From: Leucobacter sp. OH1287
GTDB lineage: Bacteria; Actinomycetota; Actinomycetes; Actinomycetales; Microbacteriaceae
Direction of reading: 5' to 3'
DNA: 64,000 nucleotides
Assembly: GCF_003859945.1 (NCBI RefSeq)
Contig: NZ_RQYM01000001.1
Span: forward strand, 124,001-188,000
Part shown: positions 38,258 through 45,885 of the stretch, piece by piece
How positions within the stretch are numbered: position 1 is the first letter of the stretch
Layout of the letters: the number at the start of each line of letters is the position of its first letter
The notes under the pieces: generated by a model
What the model was told of the DNA's origin: nothing
Seen by the model: the letters and a program-made list of their open reading frames with translations, nothing else
Database searches by the model: none
Position numbers and translations under genes: made by a program

Positions 38258-39175
38258 GTGATGTTCCCAGCAAGTATCCCAAGCCCACCAATCCAGTTCT
38301 TTGAGATTGGTCCCTTCCGCATCTACATCTATGCGCTGTGCATCATAACCGCGATCGCAATCGCCGGGTTTGTGACCGCGCACCGCATCGGTAAGCGGGG
38401 AGGCGAGCGGGCCGCCGTGCTCGACTTTGTTGTCTGGGCGACCGTTTTTGGGATTATCGGGGCACGCGCCTACCACGTTGCCACACACCTCGGTGACTAC
38501 TTCGGTGAGGGCAAGGATCCACTCGAGGTGCTCTACATCTGGAACGGCGGGATCGCGATCTTCGGCGCGCTGCTCGGCGGTGCGCTCGGTGTGCTGCTCG
38601 CGTCACGGCTGTTGACTGGGATCCGCTTCTGGTCACTCGCTGATGCGCTGGTTCCGGGGATTTTGCTTGCACAGTCGTTTGGCCGACTCGGTAACTACTT
38701 CAACCACGAGCTGTTTGGCACACCAACCTCGCTGCCGTGGGGGCTGGAGATTGAGTCAGCAAACGCGGCCTTCCCGATCGGGCTCGCTGAGGGGACGCTG
38801 TTCCATCCAACCTTCCTCTACGAGATTCTTTGGAACCTGACCGGTCTGTTTGTGCTGCTACAGCTGGAGCGAAAGTTTAAGCCGCGCTGGGGCAAGTTCT
38901 TTGCGATGTACCTGGTTTGGTACGGCATCGGTCGTTTCTGGATTGAGGGAATGCGACTGGATCCGAGCTACGAGATCCTCGGTTTGCGCTCCAACCAATT
39001 GACCGCACTGCTGGCGATTCTCCTCGGTGTTGTTATCTATATTGTGCAGTCTAAACGCCACCCGGGTGTTGAGAACTCTGTTTATCTGCCGGGCAAACAG
39101 CGCCCCGGTAAGAGTGTTTTAAAGCAGACAGCGGAGGCTGACCGCTACTATCACGTGCTGAATCACTCGAGTTAG
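38258..39175 (+). CDS. lgt: Prolipoprotein diacylglyceryl transferase
   Basis: A 305-residue membrane enzyme that adds diacylglycerol to the lipobox Cys of prelipoproteins, the first step of lipoprotein maturation. Seven hydrophobic segments are visible. GARAYHVATH, WNGGIAIFGALLGG and the Lgt signature GRLGNYFNHELFGTPT are present, with the active-site region WYGIGRFWIEGMRLDP near the end. ATG with GAAAGAGG upstream. A possible -10 TACGCT lies about 25 bases before the start. trpA-lgt-pyk is a standard actinobacterial order. Confidence 0.95.
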   Translation: MMFPASIPSPPIQFFEIGPFRIYIYALCIITAIAIAGFVTAHRIGKRGGERAAVLDFVVWATVFGIIGARAYHVATHLGDYFGEGKDPLEVLYIWNGGIAIFGALLGGALGVLLASRLLTGIRFWSLADALVPGILLAQSFGRLGNYFNHELFGTPTSLPWGLEIESANAAFPIGLAEGTLFHPTFLYEILWNLTGLFVLLQLERKFKPRWGKFFAMYLVWYGIGRFWIEGMRLDPSYEILGLRSNQLTALLAILLGVVIYIVQSKRHPGVENSVYLPGKQRPGKSVLKQTAEADRYYHVLNHSS

Positions 39176-39197
39176 TGAAGGTTAAGAAGGGCAAAAC

Positions 39198-40673
39198 ATG
39201 CGTCACGCGAAAATCGTTGCAACCTGGGGTCCAGCTGTTGCGAGCTACGAAAAAACCCTAAAGCTGATAAACGCGGGCGTTAACGTTGCCCGGCTGAATA
39301 TGTCTCACGGCACCCACAACGTGCACGAGGGAATCTTCCGCAACATTCGGCGCGCAGAACTGGATGTTGACCGGCCGATCGCGGTGCTCGCCGACCTGCA
39401 GGGGCCAAAGATTAGGCTCGGAACCTTCGAGGCGGGGCCGTACGAGCTCGCAGAGGGTGACGAGTTTGCGATCACCACAAAAGACATTGTCGGCACAAAA
39501 GAGATCTGTGGCACAACCCACAAAGGTCTGCCTGGCGATGTCTCGCCCGGGGATCAGCTACTAATCGACGACGGCAAGGTTGTGCTGCGCGCAACCCGGG
39601 TGACCGAGGACACCGTGCACACGGTTGTTGAAATCCCCGGCGCTGTCTCAAACAGCAAGGGCATTAACCTGCCGGGGGTTGCGGTTAACGTGCCTGCGCT
39701 TTCAGAGAAAGACGAAACAGACCTGCGGTTCGCGCTGGAGCTCGGCGTTGACTACATCGCACTGTCGTTTGTGCGCAGCGCCGACGATATTAAGCGCGTA
39801 CACGAGATTATGGACGAGGTGGGTAAGCGCCTGCCGGTTATCGCGAAGATTGAAAAACCGCAGGCGGTTGAGAATCTCGCCAGCATTGTTGAGGCCTTCG
39901 ACGGGATTATGGTTGCCCGCGGTGACCTCGGTGTTGAACTGCCGCTTGAACAGGTGCCGCTTGTGCAGACTGAGGCGATTGCGCTCGCACGCCGCAACGC
40001 GAAACCGGTTATTGTGGCAACCCAGGTGTTTGAGTCGATGATTGAAAACCCGCGCCCGACCAGGGCCGAGGCATCCGACTGCGCTAACGCTGTGCTCGAC
40101 GGCGCGGACGCGGTTATGCTGTCGGGTGAAACGAGCGTTGGACTCTACCCGTATGAGGCGGTTGAAACGATGGCGAAGGTTATCGCCGCAACCGAGTCAC
40201 ACGCGCTCGATCGGGTTGAACCAATCGGTGTCACCCCGCGCACCCAGGGTGGCGCGCTAACAATGGCGGCCGCAGAGGTTGCCGGGTTCGTTGACGCCAA
40301 GGTGATTGCCGTGTTCACCGAGTCCGGTGACACAGTGCGCCGCATGTCACGGCTGCGCAGCCCACTGCCGATTATCGGATTCGCGCCAACACAGGAGATT
40401 AGGCGCCGCATGGAGCTCACCTGGGGCGCAAGAAGCTACCTGGCACCGCGGGTTAGCAACACCGACAAGATGTTCGCTCAGGTGGACGAGTACCTGCTGG
40501 GCCGTAATCGCACCCCGCTCGGTTCACTCGCGATTGTGATCTGTGGCAGCCCTCCGGGGATCACCGGTGGCACCAACACCCTGCGGATCCACCGCATGGG
40601 AGAAACAACCGGTCAGTTACCTGATGCTCAGCCTCGTAGCTATATTAAAGCCCTTGGCGAGCATGAGGTATAG
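39198..40673 (+). CDS. pyk: Pyruvate kinase
   Basis: A 491-residue glycolytic enzyme making pyruvate and ATP from PEP and ADP. The N-terminal RHAKIVATWGPA, NVARLNMSHGTH, DLQGPKIRLG, the active-site KIEKPQAVENL with catalytic Lys, and MVARGDLGVELPLEQVP are all present. A B domain and a full C-terminal regulatory domain are kept. ATG with AAGAAGGG upstream, 22 bases after lgt. tRNA-Leu follows. Confidence 0.97.
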   Translation: MRHAKIVATWGPAVASYEKTLKLINAGVNVARLNMSHGTHNVHEGIFRNIRRAELDVDRPIAVLADLQGPKIRLGTFEAGPYELAEGDEFAITTKDIVGTKEICGTTHKGLPGDVSPGDQLLIDDGKVVLRATRVTEDTVHTVVEIPGAVSNSKGINLPGVAVNVPALSEKDETDLRFALELGVDYIALSFVRSADDIKRVHEIMDEVGKRLPVIAKIEKPQAVENLASIVEAFDGIMVARGDLGVELPLEQVPLVQTEAIALARRNAKPVIVATQVFESMIENPRPTRAEASDCANAVLDGADAVMLSGETSVGLYPYEAVETMAKVIAATESHALDRVEPIGVTPRTQGGALTMAAAEVAGFVDAKVIAVFTESGDTVRRMSRLRSPLPIIGFAPTQEIRRRMELTWGARSYLAPRVSNTDKMFAQVDEYLLGRNRTPLGSLAIVICGSPPGITGGTNTLRIHRMGETTGQLPDAQPRSYIKALGEHEV

Positions 40674-40740
40674 CAGCCCAAACTGTTTCGTTTGGTCGCG
40701 TAAAATGCGCTAGAATAGTCTAGCCTGCGTTTTACGCAGC

Positions 40741-40825
40741 GCCGGATTGGTGGAATTGGTAGACACGACGCACTCAAAATGCGTTGCCGCAAGGTGTGAG
40801 AGTTCGAGTCTCTCATCCGGCACCA
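40741..40825 (+). tRNA. tRNA-Leu (anticodon CAA)
   Basis: An 85-base class II tRNA: acceptor GCCGGAT/ATCCGGC, anticodon loop CTCAAAA (CAA), a variable arm TGCCGCAAGGTG and T arm GAGAG-TTCGAGT-CTCTC, with encoded CCA. Located between pyk and pdtaR as in many Actinobacteria. Confidence 0.96.
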
Positions 40826-40860
40826 AAACCCCTGAAAAAGCAGGGGTTTATGTGTTTTAA
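40826..40860 (+). terminator. Terminator of tRNA-Leu
   Basis: AAACCCCTG pairs with CAGGGGTTT across AAAAAG, followed by ATGTGTTTT. Confidence 0.75.
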
Positions 40861-40938
40861 GCTCGGGGATCTTATGTCAAGCTGCGACACTGAGGCAGTT
40901 TGTATAAAATTTTCGGCTAATCCATTGCCAACAATTGA

Positions 40939-40944
40939 TATTAT
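40939..40944 (+). promoter_or_regulatory. -10 box of pdtaR (leaderless layout)
   Basis: TATTAT ends 6 bases before the ATG; no Shine-Dalgarno sequence is present. Confidence 0.5.
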
Positions 40945-40950
40945 GAAATT

Positions 40951-41550
40951 ATGATTGAGGAAACAGTAGCTAAGCGTCGAGTTGTCGTAGCCGAGGATGA
41001 ATCTCTGATTCGTCTCGACATCGTAGAGACCCTAAAAGACAATGATTACGATGTTGTTGGTGAGGCTGGTGACGGGGAAGAAGCCGTAAAGCTGGTTGAG
41101 GAGCTGCGTCCGGATGTTGTTGTGATGGACGTGAAAATGCCAAAGCTTGACGGAATCTCAGCTGCCGAGCAGATCAACAAGCTGCACGCTGCCCCGGTTG
41201 TGTTGCTCACCGCGTTCAGCCAGCGCGAGCTGGTGGAGCGAGCAGCAGACGCCGGCGCACTCGCTTACGTTGTAAAGCCGTTCACCCCGGATGACCTGCT
41301 GCCTGCGATGGAGATTGCAATCTCACGTTTTCAGCAGATTACACAGCTTGAGAACGAGGTTGCTGACCTCGCTGAGCGGTTCGAGACCCGTAAGCTGGTG
41401 GATCGCGCGAAGGGTATCCTGAACGAGAAGATGGGTCTTAGTGAGCCAGAGGCATTCCGGTGGATCCAGAAGGCGTCAATGGATCGCCGTCTGACCATGC
41501 AGGACGTGTCAAAGACAATCATCGACCAGCTCGGTCCAAAGAAGAATTAG
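40951..41550 (+). CDS. pdtaR: ANTAR-domain response regulator (PdtaR-like)
   Basis: A 199-residue regulator. The receiver has DE at 16-17, phospho-acceptor Asp60 in VVVMDVKMPKLDG, Thr in LLTAFSQ and Lys in YVVKPF. The C-terminal ANTAR domain (about residues 130-195: LENEVADLAERFETRKLVDR, then AKGILNEKMGLSE and EAFRWIQKASMDRRLTM) binds RNA hairpins to prevent termination. Gene order pyk, tRNA-Leu, pdtaR, thioesterase, polA matches actinobacterial relatives such as M. tuberculosis Rv1626. Its kinase PdtaS is not in the window. A strong hairpin terminator follows. Confidence 0.92.
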   Translation: MIEETVAKRRVVVAEDESLIRLDIVETLKDNDYDVVGEAGDGEEAVKLVEELRPDVVVMDVKMPKLDGISAAEQINKLHAAPVVLLTAFSQRELVERAADAGALAYVVKPFTPDDLLPAMEIAISRFQQITQLENEVADLAERFETRKLVDRAKGILNEKMGLSEPEAFRWIQKASMDRRLTMQDVSKTIIDQLGPKKN

Positions 41551-41591
41551 TGGCGAAAGCTCCGCTTGGCGGAGCTGGCTACGGCGGATGT

Positions 41592-41630
41592 GTGGCGGCT
41601 AACCAGCTCGGTTAGCCGCCACAGGTGTTT
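41592..41630 (+). terminator. Stem-loop terminator behind pdtaR
   Basis: GTGGCGGCTAACC pairs perfectly with GGTTAGCCGCCAC (13 bp) over AGCTC; AGGTGTTTCC follows, a weak T-run. Confidence 0.7.
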
Positions 41631-41658
41631 CCGCAGGGGGCGGCGGATCCATCGCCCC

Positions 41659-41739
41659 TGACTGGTGTGCTGCGACGCTGGCTGGTGCGCCACCGCGCCA
41701 GTGGGACACTGCGGTGCTGGCTGGTGCACTGCGGTGCTA
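41659..41739. repeat. GC-rich direct repeats in the spacer between pdtaR and the thioesterase
   Basis: Imperfect copies of CTGCGGTGCTGGCTGGTGCA recur about three times in this convergent spacer. They look like decayed tandem duplication and have no recognisable function. Confidence 0.4.
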
Positions 41740-42210
41740 GGCGGCGCGCTTGGCGGCCTCAGCGAGCTTCAGCAGCGGGTCATTCGGATCCAGCCGCTTA
41801 TAAAAATTGGTGATTCTCACCGTTGAGCAGCGTTTCCCGTCGGAGTCGCGGGTGATGATGATCTCGTGCACGGTCGTCGATTTGCCGACGTGAATCGGGG
41901 TGCAGACCGCTGTGACGGTGCCGGAGGCGGCGGATCCCGAGTGGGTTGCGTTGATGTCAACACCGACGGCGATGTGCCCCTCGGGTGCGATGAAGTTGGC
42001 GTGCATGGATCCGAGGGTTTCTCCGAGCACAACGTTCGCGCCGCCGTGCAGCAGACCAACCGGCTGGGTGTTGCCTTCAACCGGCATGTGTGCGACAACC
42101 CTGTCGGCGCTGAACTCTGAGCAGGTGATTCCCATGGTGTCGGCGAGTTTACCGAGCGTTCTTGCTCGCACAAACTCTAGACCGGCTTCGTTGGAGAGAT
42201 CTTTTGCCAT
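41737..42210 (-). CDS. Hotdog-fold thioesterase (PaaI-like)
   Basis: A 157-residue acyl-CoA thioesterase of the PaaI/YbgC-related superfamily. GLLHGGANVVLGETLGS is the characteristic central segment with the catalytic region, followed by VGVDINATHSGSAASGTVTA. Length is normal. The substrate is not evident. ATG with GAAAGAGA upstream on the minus strand. It is divergent from polA and convergent with pdtaR, the same neighbours as in many Actinobacteria. Confidence 0.85.
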   Translation of the reverse strand: MAKDLSNEAGLEFVRARTLGKLADTMGITCSEFSADRVVAHMPVEGNTQPVGLLHGGANVVLGETLGSMHANFIAPEGHIAVGVDINATHSGSAASGTVTAVCTPIHVGKSTTVHEIIITRDSDGKRCSTVRITNFYKRLDPNDPLLKLAEAAKRAA

Positions 42211-42315
42211 AGTATTCTCTTTCGTTCGTTGAGGTTTTGGATTAAATCCTACCGTTAGCCCACCGGTTTTAAGTGTCTTTGACTAAATACGAAGCAAAAT
42301 GTCCGCCTGAAACGA

Positions 42316-42321
42316 TACGCT
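42316..42321 (+). promoter_or_regulatory. -10 box of polA (leaderless layout)
   Basis: TACGCT ends 6 bases before the GTG start; no Shine-Dalgarno sequence is present. Confidence 0.45.
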
Positions 42322-42327
42322 AGTTAG

Positions 42328-45123
42328 GTGTCTAAGAAGCAAACCCTGATGGTGATTGACGGCCACTCGCTGGCGTTCCGAGCATTCTACGCGCTACCCG
42401 TTGACAGCTTTGTTAATCAGAGCGGTCAGCACACAAACGCGATCCACGGTTTTATCGCGATGCTGCTGAGTCTGCTGCAGCAGGAGAAACCTGACGCAAT
42501 CGCCGTCGCCTTTGATATTTCGCGCCACTCGTTTAGAACCGATGAATACCCCGAATATAAGGGCAACCGCGGCGAGACACCGGCGGAGTTTAAGGGGCAG
42601 GTGCCGCTTTTGCAGGAGGCGCTGCAGGCGCTCGGGATCCGCACCTTTGAGAAGGTTGGTTACGAGGCTGACGACATTTTGGCGACCCTCGCAACCGAGG
42701 GGGAGAAGGCCGGCTATGAGGTTTTGGTTGTCAGCGGTGACCGCGACACAATCCAGCTGGTGACGCCGACGGTGACGCTGCTGTATCCGGCATCGCAGGG
42801 GGTTAGCAAGCTGAAGCGCTACACACCGGAGACCGTGTTTGAGCGCTACGGTGTTGAGCCATACCAGTATCCGGAGATTGCGGCGCTGGTTGGTGAGACC
42901 AGCGACAACCTGCCGGGCATCCCAAAGGTTGGCGAAAAAACCGCGGTGAAGTGGATCAACCAGTTCGGTTCCTTCGAAGAGATTATGGCTCGCAAAGACG
43001 AGATTGGCGGCAAGGTCGGTGAGAACCTGCGAGAGTTTGCTCACCTCGCGGAGCGCAACCGCAAACTCAACCAGCTGGTGCGTGACGTGGATCTCGGTGT
43101 CACCCTCGATGAGCTCGCGCGGCAGCCGATTGACCTGTCACGGGTTACCGACGTGTTTGCGAAGCTCGACTTTAGAACGCTTCTCACCCGGGTAAAAAAG
43201 CTCGCCGCCGCTAACGGTGAGGTAAACGGTGAGACTGCAATCTCGGGGGCAGCCGAGGGCGCCGTGGGTGGATCCGCTCGCACCGCAGCTTCGAACTCCG
43301 CCGCCGCAGCGACCGGCGAAGGGGGCGCAGCAGCTGCCGGGCAGGGCACCGCCGCAGGTGAAAACTCTGGGGCTGGCGCTAACGGCCTTGCCGGAGGGGC
43401 AAAGCTCACCCCGCCAGCGCCTGTGCACCTGGTTGATGAGGAGCTTGCCGCCTGGCTGGCGAAACAGGAAAATCCGGTTGTTTGCTTTGAGTTCGTCGGC
43501 GGCGACGCGATCCCGGTTGGGGTTGCAACAGAGACCGAGGCTGTTGAGTTCGTGTGGCAGCCGGGGAAGCGAGACTTTGTCGATTTTGAGGCGTGGCTTG
43601 CCGGATCCGCCGCGAAATCGGTGTGGGATTTGAAGGTGACAAGCAAACAGTTCGCAGGGCTTGATAAAACCCTCGCGGGCGTGGTTGATGACGCAACGAT
43701 TGCGCTGCACGTTTATGCGCCGCACGCGCCGCAAAAAACAGTCGCTGACGCGGTCCTCACCTTCCTCAGCGAGGTGATTCCGCAGCCTGACACCGAAAAG
43801 CTGCTGCCGGAGGAGGATGAGACGCTCAGCCTGAGCGCGCAGGCGTGGTACATTAAGCGGGTAATTACCCGGGTCAAGTCACTGTTTAGCGAGGGCACGC
43901 AGCGGGTTTACGAGCAGATTGAGCTACCGCTCGCGCCCGTGCTCGCAAAGCTTGAGCTGCGCGGTGTCGCAATCGACAGGGCGGCGCTGGAAGCCCAGCT
44001 GGCGGACACAACCGCGGAGGTTATGCGACTGCAGGACGAAGCCTTTGCGGCGATCGGTCGGCAGGTGAATCTCGCATCGCCAAAACAGCTGCAGGAGGTG
44101 CTGTTTGAGCAGCTGCAGATGCCGAAAACCCGCAAGATTAAAAGCGGTTACTCAACCGATGCGACCTCGCTGACCGAGCTGCACGCAAGTCACCCGCACC
44201 CGTTCCTGGAGGCGCTGCTGGCTCACCGCGCGGCAAACAAGCTGAAGCAGATTATTGAGACGCTGTTGAAGGCAATCGACGATGACGGGCGGATCCACAC
44301 AACCCTGCTGCAGCTCGGTGCACGCACCGGGCGCATGGCGTCGGCGGATCCAAACCTGCAAAACATCCCGGTCAGGAGTGAAGCGGGGAAGCGGATCCGG
44401 GAGGGCTTCACGCACGGGGAAGAGTTTGAGAGCCTGTTCACCGCCGACTACTCGCAGATTGAGATGCGGATTATGGCGCACCTCTCGGGTGACGACGATC
44501 TGATTGCGGCGTTCCGCTCGGGTGAGGATCTGCACCGCTACGTCGGCTCCCGAATCTTCGGCGTAACACCGGCAGAGGTGACTCCGGAAATGCGCGCAAA
44601 GGTAAAAGCGATGTCATACGGCCTTGTTTATGGGCTTAGCGCCTACGGTCTCGCAAAACAGCTCGGGATCAAACCCGAGGAGGCAAAACAGCTGATGACT
44701 GACTACTTCAAGCGTTTCGGCAGAGTGCGTGACTTCCTGCGCGCGGTTGTAGCCGAGGCAACCGAGGTGGGCTACACCGAAACAATCAACGGCAGACGCT
44801 GCCCGTTCCCCGACCTGGCAAGCCCAAACCGAGTAATCAGGGCGAACGCGGAGCGTGCAGCGTTGAACGCACCAATCCAGGGCAGCGCCGCAGACATTAT
44901 CAAAATTGCGATGATCGACATCGAAAACCAGATCACAGCAGCCGGTCTGAAATCACAGATGGTGCTGCAGATCCACGACGAATTAATGTTTGAGGTGGCT
45001 CCCGGGGAGCGCGAACAGCTAGAAGAGATTGTGCGCAAAGCGATGGGCAACGCACAAGAGCTGCTGGTGCCGCTAGAGGTGTCAGTCGGCGCGGGTAACA
45101 ACTGGGAACAGGCCGCACACTAG
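42328..45123 (+). CDS. polA: DNA polymerase I
   Basis: A 931-residue repair and Okazaki-fragment polymerase. Residues about 1-295 are the 5'-3' exonuclease (VIDGHSLAFRAFYALP, VVSGDRDTIQLV, TSDNLPGIPKVGEKTA). About 300-370 is an Ala/Gly-rich low-complexity insert. The 3'-5' exonuclease-like domain follows, but the first catalytic motif (usually DTET) reads CFEFVGGDA, so proofreading is probably lost, as in other Actinobacteria. The polymerase domain is complete: TGRMASADPNLQNIPVR, FTADYSQIEMRIMAHLS, RAKVKAMSYGLVYGLSAYGL and LQIHDELMFEV. GTG start with a leaderless promoter layout. Confidence 0.96.
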   Translation: MSKKQTLMVIDGHSLAFRAFYALPVDSFVNQSGQHTNAIHGFIAMLLSLLQQEKPDAIAVAFDISRHSFRTDEYPEYKGNRGETPAEFKGQVPLLQEALQALGIRTFEKVGYEADDILATLATEGEKAGYEVLVVSGDRDTIQLVTPTVTLLYPASQGVSKLKRYTPETVFERYGVEPYQYPEIAALVGETSDNLPGIPKVGEKTAVKWINQFGSFEEIMARKDEIGGKVGENLREFAHLAERNRKLNQLVRDVDLGVTLDELARQPIDLSRVTDVFAKLDFRTLLTRVKKLAAANGEVNGETAISGAAEGAVGGSARTAASNSAAAATGEGGAAAAGQGTAAGENSGAGANGLAGGAKLTPPAPVHLVDEELAAWLAKQENPVVCFEFVGGDAIPVGVATETEAVEFVWQPGKRDFVDFEAWLAGSAAKSVWDLKVTSKQFAGLDKTLAGVVDDATIALHVYAPHAPQKTVADAVLTFLSEVIPQPDTEKLLPEEDETLSLSAQAWYIKRVITRVKSLFSEGTQRVYEQIELPLAPVLAKLELRGVAIDRAALEAQLADTTAEVMRLQDEAFAAIGRQVNLASPKQLQEVLFEQLQMPKTRKIKSGYSTDATSLTELHASHPHPFLEALLAHRAANKLKQIIETLLKAIDDDGRIHTTLLQLGARTGRMASADPNLQNIPVRSEAGKRIREGFTHGEEFESLFTADYSQIEMRIMAHLSGDDDLIAAFRSGEDLHRYVGSRIFGVTPAEVTPEMRAKVKAMSYGLVYGLSAYGLAKQLGIKPEEAKQLMTDYFKRFGRVRDFLRAVVAEATEVGYTETINGRRCPFPDLASPNRVIRANAERAALNAPIQGSAADIIKIAMIDIENQITAAGLKSQMVLQIHDELMFEVAPGEREQLEEIVRKAMGNAQELLVPLEVSVGAGNNWEQAAH

Positions 45124-45177
45124 CACCCGCCGTTGCCAGCCTGCCGCTCGGCACAACACGCCACAGAAAAAGACTTG

Positions 45178-45203
45178 CACTTAATGCAAAATTGCATGTA
45201 GTG
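45178..45203. promoter_or_regulatory. Operator and promoter of the tetR-MMPL pair
   Basis: CACTNNATGCAA, AA, TTGCATNNAGTG form a 26-bp interrupted palindrome directly before the TetR gene. A -10 candidate (TAGTGT, 45199-45204) overlaps its right arm and ends 7 bases before the GTG, so bound regulator would block transcription. Probable autorepression site. Confidence 0.65.
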
Positions 45204-45211
45204 TAAATCTT

Positions 45212-45841
45212 GTGACTACCTCGAAACCCCAAACAGCCAGGGAACGTAACCGGCAGCGAATCATAAACGCCGCCGAGGAGGTTATGCGCGATCCGCAACA
45301 GGTGTTTAGTGCTGAGAGCGTTGCCGCAGCAGCGGGTGTTTCAAAGCGGTCCCTGTTCAACCACTTCGGCACACTCGAGGAGCTGCGTGCACAGGTGTGT
45401 ATCGCGCAGATTGACGACTTCGTTAAACAGTTCGAGACAAAACTCCTTGAGTCTGCGCCGCTAAACAGCCTGGATGCTGTCTTAACACTGATCGAACCGC
45501 ACCTCATCGACAAACAGTTCTGCGACGCTGTGCTGCACAACATTGTGATGTCTGAAACCGAACAGCTGTGGTGGCAACACAATGCGGCTACGGCGCCTTA
45601 CGTCTATGCGTTCGGGGGGATCGCGATCCGCCTCGCAACAGTGCTGCGCCAGATCGTGCCGAGCGTTAACGCTCAAGACCGGGACTCCTTTGCAATTATC
45701 GTGTTCAGTTCTATCCGGGTTGCGGCAGAGCACTGGTATTTAAGCTCCGGCAAACAGTCCGATAAGAAACGCTACCGGTCGTGGGAAGAACACATGGGGG
45801 CGGCGCTTGAACGGATCCGCACCGGCTACGGAAATCTTTAA
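45212..45841 (+). CDS. TetR family transcriptional regulator
   Basis: A 209-residue repressor. The N-terminal helix-turn-helix is RQRIINAAEEVM, then FSAESVAAAAGVSKRSLFNH and FGTLEELRAQV, the standard TetR arrangement; the all-helical C-terminal ligand domain is unassigned. The GTG start lies directly behind a 26-bp palindrome that includes the -10, implying autorepression. The MMPL transporter follows after 44 bases and is the likely regulated target. The ligand is probably a toxic or lipidic compound exported by that pump (inference). Confidence 0.9.
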   Translation: MTTSKPQTARERNRQRIINAAEEVMRDPQQVFSAESVAAAAGVSKRSLFNHFGTLEELRAQVCIAQIDDFVKQFETKLLESAPLNSLDAVLTLIEPHLIDKQFCDAVLHNIVMSETEQLWWQHNAATAPYVYAFGGIAIRLATVLRQIVPSVNAQDRDSFAIIVFSSIRVAAEHWYLSSGKQSDKKRYRSWEEHMGAALERIRTGYGNL

Positions 45842-45885
45842 CCCAGCAAACCACTAAACCAGCAGACAGGAAGAGAGAAAACACA

